Part shown: positions 1 through 7,175 of the stretch, piece after piece | How positions within the stretch are numbered: the stretch's first letter is position 1 | How the letters are laid out: each line of letters opens with the position of its first letter | IMG/VR virus record: IMGVR_UViG_3300024185_000568 | Location: 1 to 37,087 of that record | Direction: 5' to 3' (one strand) | Length of the DNA: 37,087 nucleotides | DNA from: a virus | Program-made: the position numbers and the translations under genes | The notes under the pieces: generated by a model | What the model was told of the DNA's origin: nothing | The model's input: the letters and a program-made list of their open reading frames with translations, nothing else | Databases searched by the model: none

Positions 1-17
1 TACTTAAAATAAAAAAT

Positions 18-341
18 ATGAAGATACCTAAAATAACAAAACCATGGAGTAATGAAATGTATGAATATAATGATTACGTTGCTGAATTCATGAAGATGGA
101 AATTGAAACTAAGATTAACGAAGCTGAAAACAATGATGATTGGGATACTCTAAACGAACTAATGACTTTGTGTGGTGGTATTAAATATGGTGATGGTTAC
201 ACAATTGGTGAACTATGGGAAGATTGTTTAAAAGAGTTACAGAACGTTCAGAACTATTGGTTACATGAAGAATTCCCATATGCTGTATCAAAAGGATGGG
301 TTGATGATGTTGAATTAAAATTCGTTGGATATGACAAATAG
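18..341 (+). CDS. Hypothetical acidic protein, 107 aa
   Basis: I do not recognise this protein. It is a soluble, acidic, Trp/Tyr-containing 107-residue protein with no signal peptide or membrane segment. It starts at an ATG preceded by an A-rich leader, as most genes here do. Its stop overlaps the ATG of the next gene by 11 bases (331-341), so the two are probably translated together. The first 17 bases of the window hold nothing assignable. The gene is convincing because of its compact coding context and phage-like codon use, but no function can be given. Confidence 0.7.
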   Translation: MKIPKITKPWSNEMYEYNDYVAEFMKMEIETKINEAENNDDWDTLNELMTLCGGIKYGDGYTIGELWEDCLKELQNVQNYWLHEEFPYAVSKGWVDDVELKFVGYDK

Positions 342-522
342 TTGGTATTATACAGAGATGGGTTCTCGTAATAAAAAGACTGGTAAGTTATCTTACTACC
401 AAGTAAAAGTAACTGATTATAGAATTGATGATTGTAATTGTAAGGCAAGAGAATTTCGTTCTTATTCACCTTGTAAACACATGAAAAGATTACACGAAAA
501 ATTAACACACTTAAGTATATAA
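331..522 (+). CDS. Small SWIM-type zinc finger protein, 63 aa
   Basis: The protein carries a C-x-C-x10-C-x-H arrangement (CNC followed by CKH), which is the spacing of the SWIM zinc-binding motif. SWIM motifs are known in DNA- or protein-interacting proteins such as bacterial helicase partners; here the motif is nearly the whole protein. I chose ATG at 331 (MTNSWYYTEMGS) over an in-frame TTG at 325, because it is the stronger start and gives an 11-base overlap with the upstream gene. The next gene starts one base after its stop. The zinc site is read from the sequence; the role, perhaps nucleic-acid binding, is inferred. Confidence 0.6.
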   Translation: MTNSWYYTEMGSRNKKTGKLSYYQVKVTDYRIDDCNCKAREFRSYSPCKHMKRLHEKLTHLSI

Positions 523-523
523 A

Positions 524-1318
524 ATGCCAGAAATATCCGAAGTACGACTTACATCTGAGTGGATTACTCAAAAAAATAAAAGGAGAACAATTACAGAAGT
601 AGAATATCTTTCCTCTAATAAACTAAAAATGGTAGAGGAAATTGATGTAATAGGAAAAACTTTATCCGCAACTAGTAGAGGAAAAGAATTAAGACTTGAA
701 TTCGATTTTGAACCAGTTGTTATTACATTAGGTATGAGTGGTGGATTTAAAAACTACAAAGAACGAAGTGATGATTCAGATAAACATTGGAAACATTCTC
801 ATATCAGATTTAAGATGTCAGATGGTGATTGGTTTACTTGGTCTGATATTCGTAGATTTGGTAAATCACTTGGTGATACTTGGGGAACGAAACGAGGACC
901 AGATATTTTTGATGAAGAAGAAGAATTTAGAAAGAACATTGTAAATAATATAGAACATAGAGATTTTAATAAACCTGCACATGAAGTTTTAATGAACCAA
1001 CAATGGTTTAATGGAATTGGAAACTATCTTAGAGCAGAGATTCTTGGTAAGTGGGATGTAAATCCTTTTCAACCAATGAGAAATATTATAAATACACCAT
1101 TTTTAGACCATTTAATAGAACAAGTACATTGGTCATATCGATTAGGTGGTGGACAATTATATACTTGGATGAATGAAAATGAATCTGCAATTGATTCCAA
1201 TTTAACTTGGAATGATTGGATGCAATTTTATGGTAAACAAGAATCAATGAAAGATAAACAAAAAAGAACCTTTTGGTTTAATAAAAAATATTCAAAAAAT
1301 TTGGATATAACAAAATAA
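524..1318 (+). CDS. Fpg/Nei-family DNA glycosylase/AP lyase, zincless type
   Basis: The protein resembles formamidopyrimidine-DNA glycosylase and endonuclease VIII, which excise oxidised bases through an N-terminal proline and cleave the abasic site. It starts MPEISEVR, giving the catalytic Pro2 (after Met removal) and Glu3. A conserved lysine candidate sits near residue 54, followed by GMSGGF (70-75) and DIRRFGK (109-115). The helix-two-turn-helix signature FNGIGNYLRAEIL lies at 162-174. The C-terminus, where bacterial enzymes have a four-cysteine zinc finger, has no cysteines but keeps an Arg-Thr turn (KRTFWF), like the zincless finger of NEIL1 and viral Nei proteins. Length, 264 aa, is normal. 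It probably repairs, or edits, damaged or modified bases in phage or host DNA. Substrate preference cannot be read from sequence. Confidence 0.85.
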   Translation: MPEISEVRLTSEWITQKNKRRTITEVEYLSSNKLKMVEEIDVIGKTLSATSRGKELRLEFDFEPVVITLGMSGGFKNYKERSDDSDKHWKHSHIRFKMSDGDWFTWSDIRRFGKSLGDTWGTKRGPDIFDEEEEFRKNIVNNIEHRDFNKPAHEVLMNQQWFNGIGNYLRAEILGKWDVNPFQPMRNIINTPFLDHLIEQVHWSYRLGGGQLYTWMNENESAIDSNLTWNDWMQFYGKQESMKDKQKRTFWFNKKYSKNLDITK

Positions 1319-1331
1319 TTTTGTATATTAG
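1300..1331 (+). promoter_or_regulatory. Bacteroidota-type promoter, upstream copy of a tandem pair
   Basis: TTTG at 1300-1303 is followed by exactly 20 bases and TATATTAG at 1324-1331. This fits the Bacteroidota primary sigma factor pattern TTTG-N19-21-TAnnTTTG, with a degenerate -7 end (TTAG for TTTG). The -33 element lies inside the glycosylase gene. A better copy follows 92 bases downstream, so the gene at 1443 appears to have two promoters. Confidence 0.6.
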
Positions 1332-1391
1332 TAGCTCAAATGTGAAAGTTTTACATTAATTACTCCAAATTTAAAAAAAAATACAAATAAA

Positions 1392-1423
1392 TTTGGAATT
1401 GTAAAAATAATTTCGTATATTTG
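1392..1423 (+). promoter_or_regulatory. Bacteroidota-type promoter for the 1443 gene
   Basis: TTTG at 1392-1395, a 20-base spacer and TATATTTG at 1416-1423 match the Bacteroidota consensus perfectly. The spacer ends in AATAATTTCG, a block shared with the other promoters in this window. Transcription would start about 20 bases upstream of the TTG start codon at 1443. Confidence 0.8.
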
Positions 1424-1442
1424 TATAAATAAATTAAGAAAA

Positions 1443-3170
1443 TTGAGATTTAACAATCTAAACGCCCTAGCAGAAGCAAAGTACGCAACGGCCGTAGGAA
1501 AGTTGGACAACCCTACACAACAGAAGGTCCAGTCATTTATTAACGAACAAATCGAAATCGAAATGAAGTCGATGAGTGACGTGTTATCTGCAACACAACA
1601 ACAAAATCAGAAACTACAATTCAATCCATTAAAGTTATGGTTTGAAGGTATAACCAACATTCCACTAGGAGTGACCGATATCTACTTCGATATTGAGAAG
1701 GTTAAGAACAAGGGATATGAAATCCACATCAGACAAGTTGGACCAGGAACAACACTTGAGACAATTAACGGTAATTTACTTGACTCCAAAACGGTTGAAT
1801 CACAAGTATTCATTCGTAAGGATAACAAATCAGGCTCAATCTATGGGTCTGGTATTGGTACACAGTCCCAATACACAAGTAAACTTATCTACAAAGTTAA
1901 AACCAAAGGAATGGATTCATTCCATTGTTGGGATGTATTAACCGGTAAAACTTGGTTTGATGATAAATTATCTCACGAGAGTGGGGTAATTATCGAGATG
2001 TTTGTACCATACTCTCAAAAAATGGTTAGTTATGAAAGATTTATCGATGATTTAAGATGGATGATTTCTTTCTACGATAACAAAAACCTTGTTGGGAACA
2101 ATAGTAGAACCTATCATATTGAAGCTCAAGGTTTCGATACTGGTGGTAATGATAGATTATCCTTACCAATTCACCCAACTGCAACCAATTGGGTACAACC
2201 AGATGGTAAGATTACAAAGATTCCATCATACACACACCTTACTTTAAATAAGAAAGTTTTTAAGGAACTTCCTATAATTGTTCCACATGATGATGGTGAC
2301 AAGACAGTTTTACTTACAAACTTTAAGTTTGGTAAAAGAGCTGATAATTACAGAAAATCAGCTGGAGGTGAACAATGGAAAATCCCATCAAAGATAACTG
2401 GTGATATTCCTCAACTAATTGTTTACTATAAAGATTCTAAACAAATAGCGTTTACATTACAACTTAGAGGAAACTCTGGTTTAACATCCCTTAACAATGT
2501 TACTTTAGAATGTGAAATAGCAAAGGATGATTTAAGACCCTTCTTTACTTCAACTGATAAGTTCGGTGATATTCAAGGAGTACTTAAAGCAACTTTATTC
2601 AATGAGTTAAGACAGTATCTGTTAGATAGATATCCAGATAATGATTTACTAGAAAGAGCAGTTCAACTATGGTTGTATGCTGTAATCGTTAATGATTTTG
2701 GTGGTAAGAATAACGCTAACAATCTTAGAAATTATTATGGTTGGGGATTCTTAAATAATATGACTCCACTCAAAAGAACCAAATTCGTAATAATGGAATA
2801 TGATTCAGATGAAGGTAGACAGGATTTTAGAATCTTTCTCGTTGGTGATACCAATAATAAGATTACTAAGTTTACTAAGAGTTGTATTATTGAAGTAAAG
2901 AGAAGTGATTTCAATAGAAGAGATACTAATCAATCAATGGGTTACATTACAACGACAGTTAACGCAACACAAATTGTTGGAGTTTCATTAAACATCAAAA
3001 CAAAGAATGATAAATTATTTAAAGAATTCTTTGCTAAAGCGAATGGAACAGGTCAGTTAACAAGTGATATCAAGTATGATTTGATGGAAGTTGCTGATTG
3101 GGGATTCGAGGACGATGTTAAAGATTCGTTTACTTCTGAGGCTTTGGTTGAAAAAAACAGTAAGAAATAA
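1443..3170 (+). CDS. Large protein with possible GHKL-ATPase-like and PD-(D/E)XK-like regions, 575 aa
   Basis: I cannot name this protein. The N-terminal third resembles GHKL ATPases of the topoisomerase B, MORC or T4 rIIA type. A glycine-rich stretch, GSGIGTQSQYTSK (135-147), sits where these enzymes have their ATP lid, and a beta segment ending IIEMFVP follows; the usual Asn of the N-box is not obvious. Near residue 484 an IIEVK motif followed by NQSMGY looks like the ExK...Q core of PD-(D/E)XK nucleases, with acidic residues upstream (EYDSDE). The start is TTG at 1443: no ATG occurs in frame until 1563, and the promoter ends just upstream. Early codons use more C and G than the rest of the gene. 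A two-domain ATPase-nuclease would be novel, but both domain calls are tentative. Confidence 0.55.
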   Translation: MRFNNLNALAEAKYATAVGKLDNPTQQKVQSFINEQIEIEMKSMSDVLSATQQQNQKLQFNPLKLWFEGITNIPLGVTDIYFDIEKVKNKGYEIHIRQVGPGTTLETINGNLLDSKTVESQVFIRKDNKSGSIYGSGIGTQSQYTSKLIYKVKTKGMDSFHCWDVLTGKTWFDDKLSHESGVIIEMFVPYSQKMVSYERFIDDLRWMISFYDNKNLVGNNSRTYHIEAQGFDTGGNDRLSLPIHPTATNWVQPDGKITKIPSYTHLTLNKKVFKELPIIVPHDDGDKTVLLTNFKFGKRADNYRKSAGGEQWKIPSKITGDIPQLIVYYKDSKQIAFTLQLRGNSGLTSLNNVTLECEIAKDDLRPFFTSTDKFGDIQGVLKATLFNELRQYLLDRYPDNDLLERAVQLWLYAVIVNDFGGKNNANNLRNYYGWGFLNNMTPLKRTKFVIMEYDSDEGRQDFRIFLVGDTNNKITKFTKSCIIEVKRSDFNRRDTNQSMGYITTTVNATQIVGVSLNIKTKNDKLFKEFFAKANGTGQLTSDIKYDLMEVADWGFEDDVKDSFTSEALVEKNSKK

Positions 3171-3184
3171 CATAAGTTATAAAA

Positions 3185-3228
3185 GAGATAGAAACGCATT
3201 CCGAAAAAAAGTAAGAATGCGTAATCTC
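3185..3228 (+). terminator. Hairpin terminator candidate
   Basis: An 8-bp perfect stem, ACGCATTC (3194-3201) with GAATGCGT (3215-3222), has a 13-base A-rich loop. It is flanked by a second pairing, GAGAT (3185-3189) with ATCTC (3224-3228). The sequence AATTTT follows, a weak T-tract. It lies 15 bases after the stop of the 1443 gene and before the next promoter, as expected for a terminator or an mRNA-stabilising hairpin. Confidence 0.55.
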
Positions 3229-3276
3229 AATTTTAAAAGAAAATTAAAAACAACTAAATAAATAAATTATAAAATA

Positions 3277-3308
3277 TTTGGATATAATAAAATAATTTTG
3301 TATATTTG
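3277..3308 (+). promoter_or_regulatory. Bacteroidota-type promoter for the Nmad1-like gene
   Basis: TTTG (3277-3280), a 20-base spacer and TATATTTG (3301-3308) match the consensus exactly. The ATG of the next gene is 20 bases after the -7 element. Its -33 region begins TTTGGATATAA, the same as the copy at 1300. Confidence 0.8.
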
Positions 3309-3327
3309 TATAAATAAAATTTAAATA

Positions 3328-3756
3328 ATGAATAAGATAATAAAAAAAGAAAGTAAAAACCACAAATTTAACCCAATTAAAGTAGAACCCCAATATGATG
3401 AGGTTATTGCATATGATAATCCAAAAGTGGTTGAGGAAATGGAAAAACAATGGCCTGAAATGACGGCAGAGTTTAAAAGAATTATGTTTACACAATATGA
3501 ATTATTTTGTTTAAAACAATCTAACTATGGACCAGATAATATTTCGGTTGGTAGTAATTTAGAAACAGAACAAGAAAAGAAAGTATCTCTTACAGGTCTT
3601 TGGTTTAGAATGAATGATAAGATTCAAAGATTAAAACAATTGGTAGTATTAGGTAAACAAGATAATATAGGTGAATCATGTGAAGATACCTTCCAAGATT
3701 TATCAGTATATGGAATCATTGCTCAACTCGTTTCAAGTGGAAAATGGGCTAAGTAA
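3328..3756 (+). CDS. Nucleotide modification associated domain 1 (DUF1599-like) protein
   Basis: The 142-residue protein contains the pattern of the DUF1599/Nmad1 family: an aromatic-rich helix ending KQSNYGPDN, then WFRMNDKIQRLKQLV, then GESCEDTFQDLSVYGII. The family was defined by computational surveys of phage and bacterial DNA modification loci, and its acidic and Asn residues suggest a nucleotide-handling fold of MazG-like all-alpha type. Family membership is read from these motifs; the biochemical role is not established. The gene has its own promoter and sits just before gp32. It may belong functionally with the thymidylate synthase-like gene at 14034, which is inference. The first 40 residues are basic and probably flexible. 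Confidence 0.7.
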   Translation: MNKIIKKESKNHKFNPIKVEPQYDEVIAYDNPKVVEEMEKQWPEMTAEFKRIMFTQYELFCLKQSNYGPDNISVGSNLETEQEKKVSLTGLWFRMNDKIQRLKQLVVLGKQDNIGESCEDTFQDLSVYGIIAQLVSSGKWAK

Positions 3757-3892
3757 AATGTTAATAAGTAATCATAAAAATTCGGTGGTTTTTGTGATTT
3801 CTTTATATTTATATATACACCGAGTGTTACTAGTTTAGCACTCAAAACTTTAAACTTAAACAATTAATAATTAACACTAAAAGGTAAAAATC
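3757..3892 (+). promoter_or_regulatory. Structured 5' leader of the gp32 gene
   Basis: This 136-base gap holds no ORF. A hairpin with an 8-bp stem (one G-U pair) lies at 3822-3843: GAGTGTTA, loop CTAGTT, TAGCACTC. A second pairing, CGGTG (3783-3787) with CACCG (3818-3822), could close a larger structure. TATATTTA at 3804-3811 resembles a -7 box, but only TTCG occurs at the -33 position, so this would be a weak or different promoter class. AAAAGG at 3879-3884 could be a Shine-Dalgarno, 8 bases before the ATG. T4 gp32 is known to repress its own mRNA through a leader pseudoknot; this leader may act similarly, but that is inferred. Confidence 0.5.
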
Positions 3893-4696
3893 ATGGCTTT
3901 AGACATTAACGCAATCAGAAGTAGACTGAACAAACTACAAAACACACAAAGAAAATCAGATTCACTATGGAAACCAACTCCAGGTAAACATCAAGTAAGG
4001 GTAGTTCCTTACAAATTCGATAAGGATAATCCATTTATCGAATTGTATTTTCACTACAACATTAACAACAAAACTTATTTATCACCACAATCATTTGGTA
4101 GACCAGACCCTATTGTAGAGTTTGCGGATAAACTAAAAAGAATGGGAGATAAAGAAGATTGGAAAGCAGCAAAGGCTATGGAGCCTAAGTTGAGAACTTT
4201 CGTACCTGTTGTTGTAAGAGGTGAAGAAGGCGAAGGAGTTCGTTTTTGGGGATTTGGTAAAACAGTATATCAAGAAATTCTTGGGTATATTGCTGATCCA
4301 GATTATGGAGACATTACAGACCCAACAAGTGGTAGAGATTTAACAATCGAGTATAAATCAGCAGAAGAAGCTGGAACTACTTATCCAACTACTACTATTA
4401 GAGTTAAACCAAATGAAACACCAGTGAGTGAAGATGCTACAAAAGCAACTGCATTTATTGAAAATCAAACTGAAATTACAGATTTATATTCTGAATTATC
4501 TTATGATGAATTAAAATCAGTATTAGAGGGATGGTTAAATCCAAGTGGTGAAGGAAAGGAAGAAACTGTATCTCAGTCTACTTTATCTCAAAGTAAACCA
4601 GTACAATCTACACCAACTACACCAAAAGCAGAAGTCAACGCTCCTCAGAAAACTGATGATGTTGCAGCTGCATTTGATGACTTATTTAACAACTAA
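3893..4696 (+). CDS. Single-stranded DNA-binding protein (T4 gp32-like)
   Basis: This 267-residue protein matches T4-type helix-destabilising protein in layout and context. It coats ssDNA at the replication fork and recruits helicase loader and recombinase through its acidic tail. The N-terminal basic segment (RSRLNKLQNTQRK) corresponds to the cooperative-binding LAST-type region. The core has the OB-fold strand pattern GKHQVRVVPY and FIELYFHYNI. A Ser/Thr/Gln/Pro-rich linker follows, then an acidic aromatic tail, DDVAAAFDDLFNN. There is no cysteine in the whole protein, so the zinc site that stabilises T4 gp32 is absent. It directly precedes uvsX, its known functional partner. The symbol is left blank because the identification rests on motif pattern, not a database match. 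Confidence 0.85.
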   Translation: MALDINAIRSRLNKLQNTQRKSDSLWKPTPGKHQVRVVPYKFDKDNPFIELYFHYNINNKTYLSPQSFGRPDPIVEFADKLKRMGDKEDWKAAKAMEPKLRTFVPVVVRGEEGEGVRFWGFGKTVYQEILGYIADPDYGDITDPTSGRDLTIEYKSAEEAGTTYPTTTIRVKPNETPVSEDATKATAFIENQTEITDLYSELSYDELKSVLEGWLNPSGEGKEETVSQSTLSQSKPVQSTPTTPKAEVNAPQKTDDVAAAFDDLFNN

Positions 4697-4706
4697 ATCA
4701 AACTAA

Positions 4707-5834
4707 ATGGCGAAAAAGAAAGCAGTAAAAGAACTGGACCTAGCAGATATTCTGGCAGGTGAGTTAAACAAACAATCCAAAGAACAGAAAGTAGCATTTT
4801 TCTTAGATTCCGATGAAGCACCTACTAATGTAGAAGGCTGGGTATCGACTGGATGTGCTATGTTGGATGTTGCTATTTCTAATCGTCCTTTTGGTGGTTT
4901 ACCCGTTGGAAGAATTACAGAAATAACAGGTTTAGAACAAAGTGGAAAATCATTAGTATCGGCACACCTCCTTGCGGAAACACAAAAGTTAGGTGGTGTT
5001 GCTGTTCTTATTGATACAGAAACTGCAGTAAGTAGAGAATTTTTAGAAGCAATCGGTGTTGACGTTTCTAAACTTCTATATGTTACCGCAGATTCGGTTG
5101 AACAGATTTTTGACTTTACTGAAACTATTATTGAAAAAGTTCGTGAAACATCTAAAGATAAAATTGTAACTATCGTAGTAGATTCAGTTGCAGCAGCATC
5201 AACCAAAACAGAACTAGCAGCTGATTATGGTAAAGATGGATATGCTACTGATAAAGCAATTATTATCTCCAAAGCAATGAGAAAGATTACCAATATGATT
5301 GGTAGACAAAAAATCTCATTAGTGTTCACAAACCAACTTAGACAGAAGATGAATGCCATGCCATTCGGTGACCCATGGACTACAAGTGGTGGAAAAGCTC
5401 TTGCTTTTCATGCATCTGTAAGATTGAGGTTGAAAGGTATGGGACAAATCAAACAAAAGGTAAACGGTAACGATAGGACAGTTGGAATGAAAGTAAGATG
5501 TCAAGTAGTAAAAAACAGAATGGGTCCTCCATTGAGAGCAACTGATTTTGAGATTTACTTTGACAGAGGTATCGATAACTACGGTTCGTGGTTAAAGGTA
5601 ATGAAAGAAAACAAATTGGTAAAACAAGCAGGAGCTTGGTACACATATGTAGATACCGAAACTGGTGAAGAAATTAAATTTCAATCTAAAGATTTCATAG
5701 ATATTATGGAAGATAGAGATTCAGTTAGAGAACAAATTTACAAGAAAATATGTGAAGAATCAATATTACAATATAAAACAGATACTAAAGATATTGATTC
5801 ACTAGTACACGACCCTAATTTAATACCAGAATAA
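4707..5834 (+). CDS. uvsX: UvsX/RecA-like recombinase
   Basis: The protein forms filaments on ssDNA and drives strand exchange and recombination-dependent replication, helped by gp32. Walker A GLEQSGKS lies at 75-82 and Walker B IVTIVVDS at about 153-160. The RecA-type glutamine/loop region with FTNQLRQKMN follows and then GKALAFHASVRLRLK, as in RecA loop 2. At 375 aa it is close to T4 UvsX (about 390). It starts ATG 10 bases after the gp32 stop, so the two are probably cotranscribed. The C-terminal tail, DTKDIDSLVHDPNLIPE, is acidic, as in the family. All catalytic motifs look intact. Confidence 0.93.
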   Translation: MAKKKAVKELDLADILAGELNKQSKEQKVAFFLDSDEAPTNVEGWVSTGCAMLDVAISNRPFGGLPVGRITEITGLEQSGKSLVSAHLLAETQKLGGVAVLIDTETAVSREFLEAIGVDVSKLLYVTADSVEQIFDFTETIIEKVRETSKDKIVTIVVDSVAAASTKTELAADYGKDGYATDKAIIISKAMRKITNMIGRQKISLVFTNQLRQKMNAMPFGDPWTTSGGKALAFHASVRLRLKGMGQIKQKVNGNDRTVGMKVRCQVVKNRMGPPLRATDFEIYFDRGIDNYGSWLKVMKENKLVKQAGAWYTYVDTETGEEIKFQSKDFIDIMEDRDSVREQIYKKICEESILQYKTDTKDIDSLVHDPNLIPE

Positions 5835-5840
5835 ATAATT

Positions 5841-6068
5841 ATGAATAAAAAGTTATATACAATGTTAAAAAGTAGTGCTGAGGCTGATAAAGCCAAAGCT
5901 CTACTTTCTTTAGACCTTCTTGGAAACAAATCAGTTGGTATCGGCGACCATTCTACTGAAGATTTCTACAAAAATGCAGAGGAAGCTCTGATTAAATTAG
6001 TAGATGCAGATGATAGATTAAATGCATTAGAAGATTATTTTGAAGAAGATTTAAAAGAAGTTTTATGA
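5841..6068 (+). CDS. Hypothetical small acidic protein, 75 aa
   Basis: I do not recognise this protein. It is helical, with a basic first third, then strongly acidic (DADDRLNALEDYFEEDLKEVL), and has no cysteine. It lies between uvsX and the 5' nuclease. Its stop overlaps the nuclease ATG by four bases (ATGA type at 6065-6068), so it is translationally coupled to replication and recombination genes. A role as a small accessory factor is possible but unproven. Confidence 0.7.
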   Translation: MNKKLYTMLKSSAEADKAKALLSLDLLGNKSVGIGDHSTEDFYKNAEEALIKLVDADDRLNALEDYFEEDLKEVL

Positions 6069-7120
6069 AAGAACTATACAAGAACATATTAGAGTCAGTT
6101 GAAACTGATAGAACTCAAAATATCGATAAACACAAGAATTCTCGTGTATTAATTATTGATGGGTTAAATACATTTATTAGATGTTGGACATCTATACCAA
6201 CTATGAATGATGATGGAGACCATGTTGCAGGAGTAACTGGTGTCCTACGTTCTATTGGATATGCAATCAGACAAACTCAACCGACTCGAGTTGTTGTTGT
6301 TTTTGATGGAAAAAATGGTTCACAGAGTAGAAAAAAAATATATCCTGAATATAAGGCTGGAAGAGATAAAAACAAACTTAGAGTAAATCGTCAGTACGCT
6401 GATATGATGAACGATGAGGATGAAAGAGAATCTATGAAACGTCAGTATGTTTGGTTAATGGAAATGATGCATGAACTTCCACTTACTACTATGATATACG
6501 ATGGTGTAGAAGCAGATGATATTATGGCATATATTCCAACTAAAATTTTAAAAGAAGGAGAACAAGCTGTAGTTATGTCAACTGATAAAGATTTTTTACA
6601 ATTAGTTGATGAAGATACAATTGTTTGGTCACCTACTAAAAAGAAAATTTATAATACAAATCGAATCAAAGAAGAATTTGGTTTAGACCCAAAAAATTTA
6701 TTACTTTATAGAGTACTTGATGGTGATAAATCAGATAATATACCAGGTGTATATGGATGTGGTATTAAAACACTTCTAAAGAGGTTTCCAGAACTTACAG
6801 ATGATAATGAACTATCCGTTGATAATTTACTTGAACTGGCAGAACAAAAAAAGGAAGAAACTAAAGGTAAGATTAAATTATACAATGATATCTTAGAATC
6901 TAAAAAACAGATTATCATGAATGAGAAATTAATGCAATTAAAAGATGTTGATATCTCAGGTCAAATAAAAATGAATGTTTTAGATAGATTTAATGAAGAT
7001 ATCAAACCATTAAATAAAATAGATTTCCTGAAAGTTTGTTTGAAATATAAAGTTACAGATAAATTTGGAGACCTGAATTCTTGGTTGAAAGATACTTTTG
7101 GTAATTTAATAACTGATTAA
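6065..7120 (+). CDS. 5'-3' exonuclease / flap endonuclease (T4 RNase H-like)
   Basis: This is a PIN/FEN-fold nuclease of the T4 RNase H and Pol I 5'-nuclease family, which removes RNA primers and 5' flaps from lagging strands. The acidic metal-binding residues appear in order: IIDGLN (Asp32), VVFDGKNG (Asp81), GVEADDI (Glu149, Asp151, Asp152), STDKDF (Asp173, Asp175) and LDGDKSDNIPG (Asp219, Asp221, Asp224). The last is followed by the helix-hairpin-helix segment GVYGCGIKTLL. Its 351 aa are somewhat longer than T4 RNase H (about 305), partly from an N-terminal extension of about 25 residues. It overlaps the preceding ORF and ends at the promoter of the helicase gene. Confidence 0.9.
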   Translation: MKELYKNILESVETDRTQNIDKHKNSRVLIIDGLNTFIRCWTSIPTMNDDGDHVAGVTGVLRSIGYAIRQTQPTRVVVVFDGKNGSQSRKKIYPEYKAGRDKNKLRVNRQYADMMNDEDERESMKRQYVWLMEMMHELPLTTMIYDGVEADDIMAYIPTKILKEGEQAVVMSTDKDFLQLVDEDTIVWSPTKKKIYNTNRIKEEFGLDPKNLLLYRVLDGDKSDNIPGVYGCGIKTLLKRFPELTDDNELSVDNLLELAEQKKEETKGKIKLYNDILESKKQIIMNEKLMQLKDVDISGQIKMNVLDRFNEDIKPLNKIDFLKVCLKYKVTDKFGDLNSWLKDTFGNLITD

Positions 7121-7152
7121 TTTGGATATTAAAAATAAATTTCGTATATTTG
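7121..7152 (+). promoter_or_regulatory. Bacteroidota-type promoter for the helicase gene
   Basis: TTTG (7121-7124), a 20-base spacer ending AAATTTCG, and TATATTTG (7145-7152) form a perfect consensus. The promoter starts directly after the stop of the nuclease gene. The helicase ATG follows 23 bases after the -7 element. Confidence 0.8.
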
Positions 7153-7175
7153 TATAAGTTTTAAAAACCCAATCA

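Noticed and set aside
254-571. Minus-strand ORFs across the window, such as this 105-codon one
   Set aside because: All lie opposite clear + strand genes, have no promoter or family motif and consist of low-complexity hydrophobic or Ser/Leu-rich sequence expected from reverse reading of AT-rich genes.
1424-1431. TATAAATA, identical to the T4 late promoter core, next to the promoters at 1392, 3277 and 18285
   Set aside because: It always follows the TATATTTG box in an AT-rich leader and precedes early replication genes. The other promoter copies lack it (TATAAGTT, TATAACAA). It is better seen as chance or leader sequence.
1443-3170. Naming the 575-residue protein rIIA or topoisomerase large subunit
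   Set aside because: The lid-like segment recalls both, but the N-box Asn and the D-x-G-x-G motif are not clear and the C-terminal half differs. A family name would overstate the evidence.
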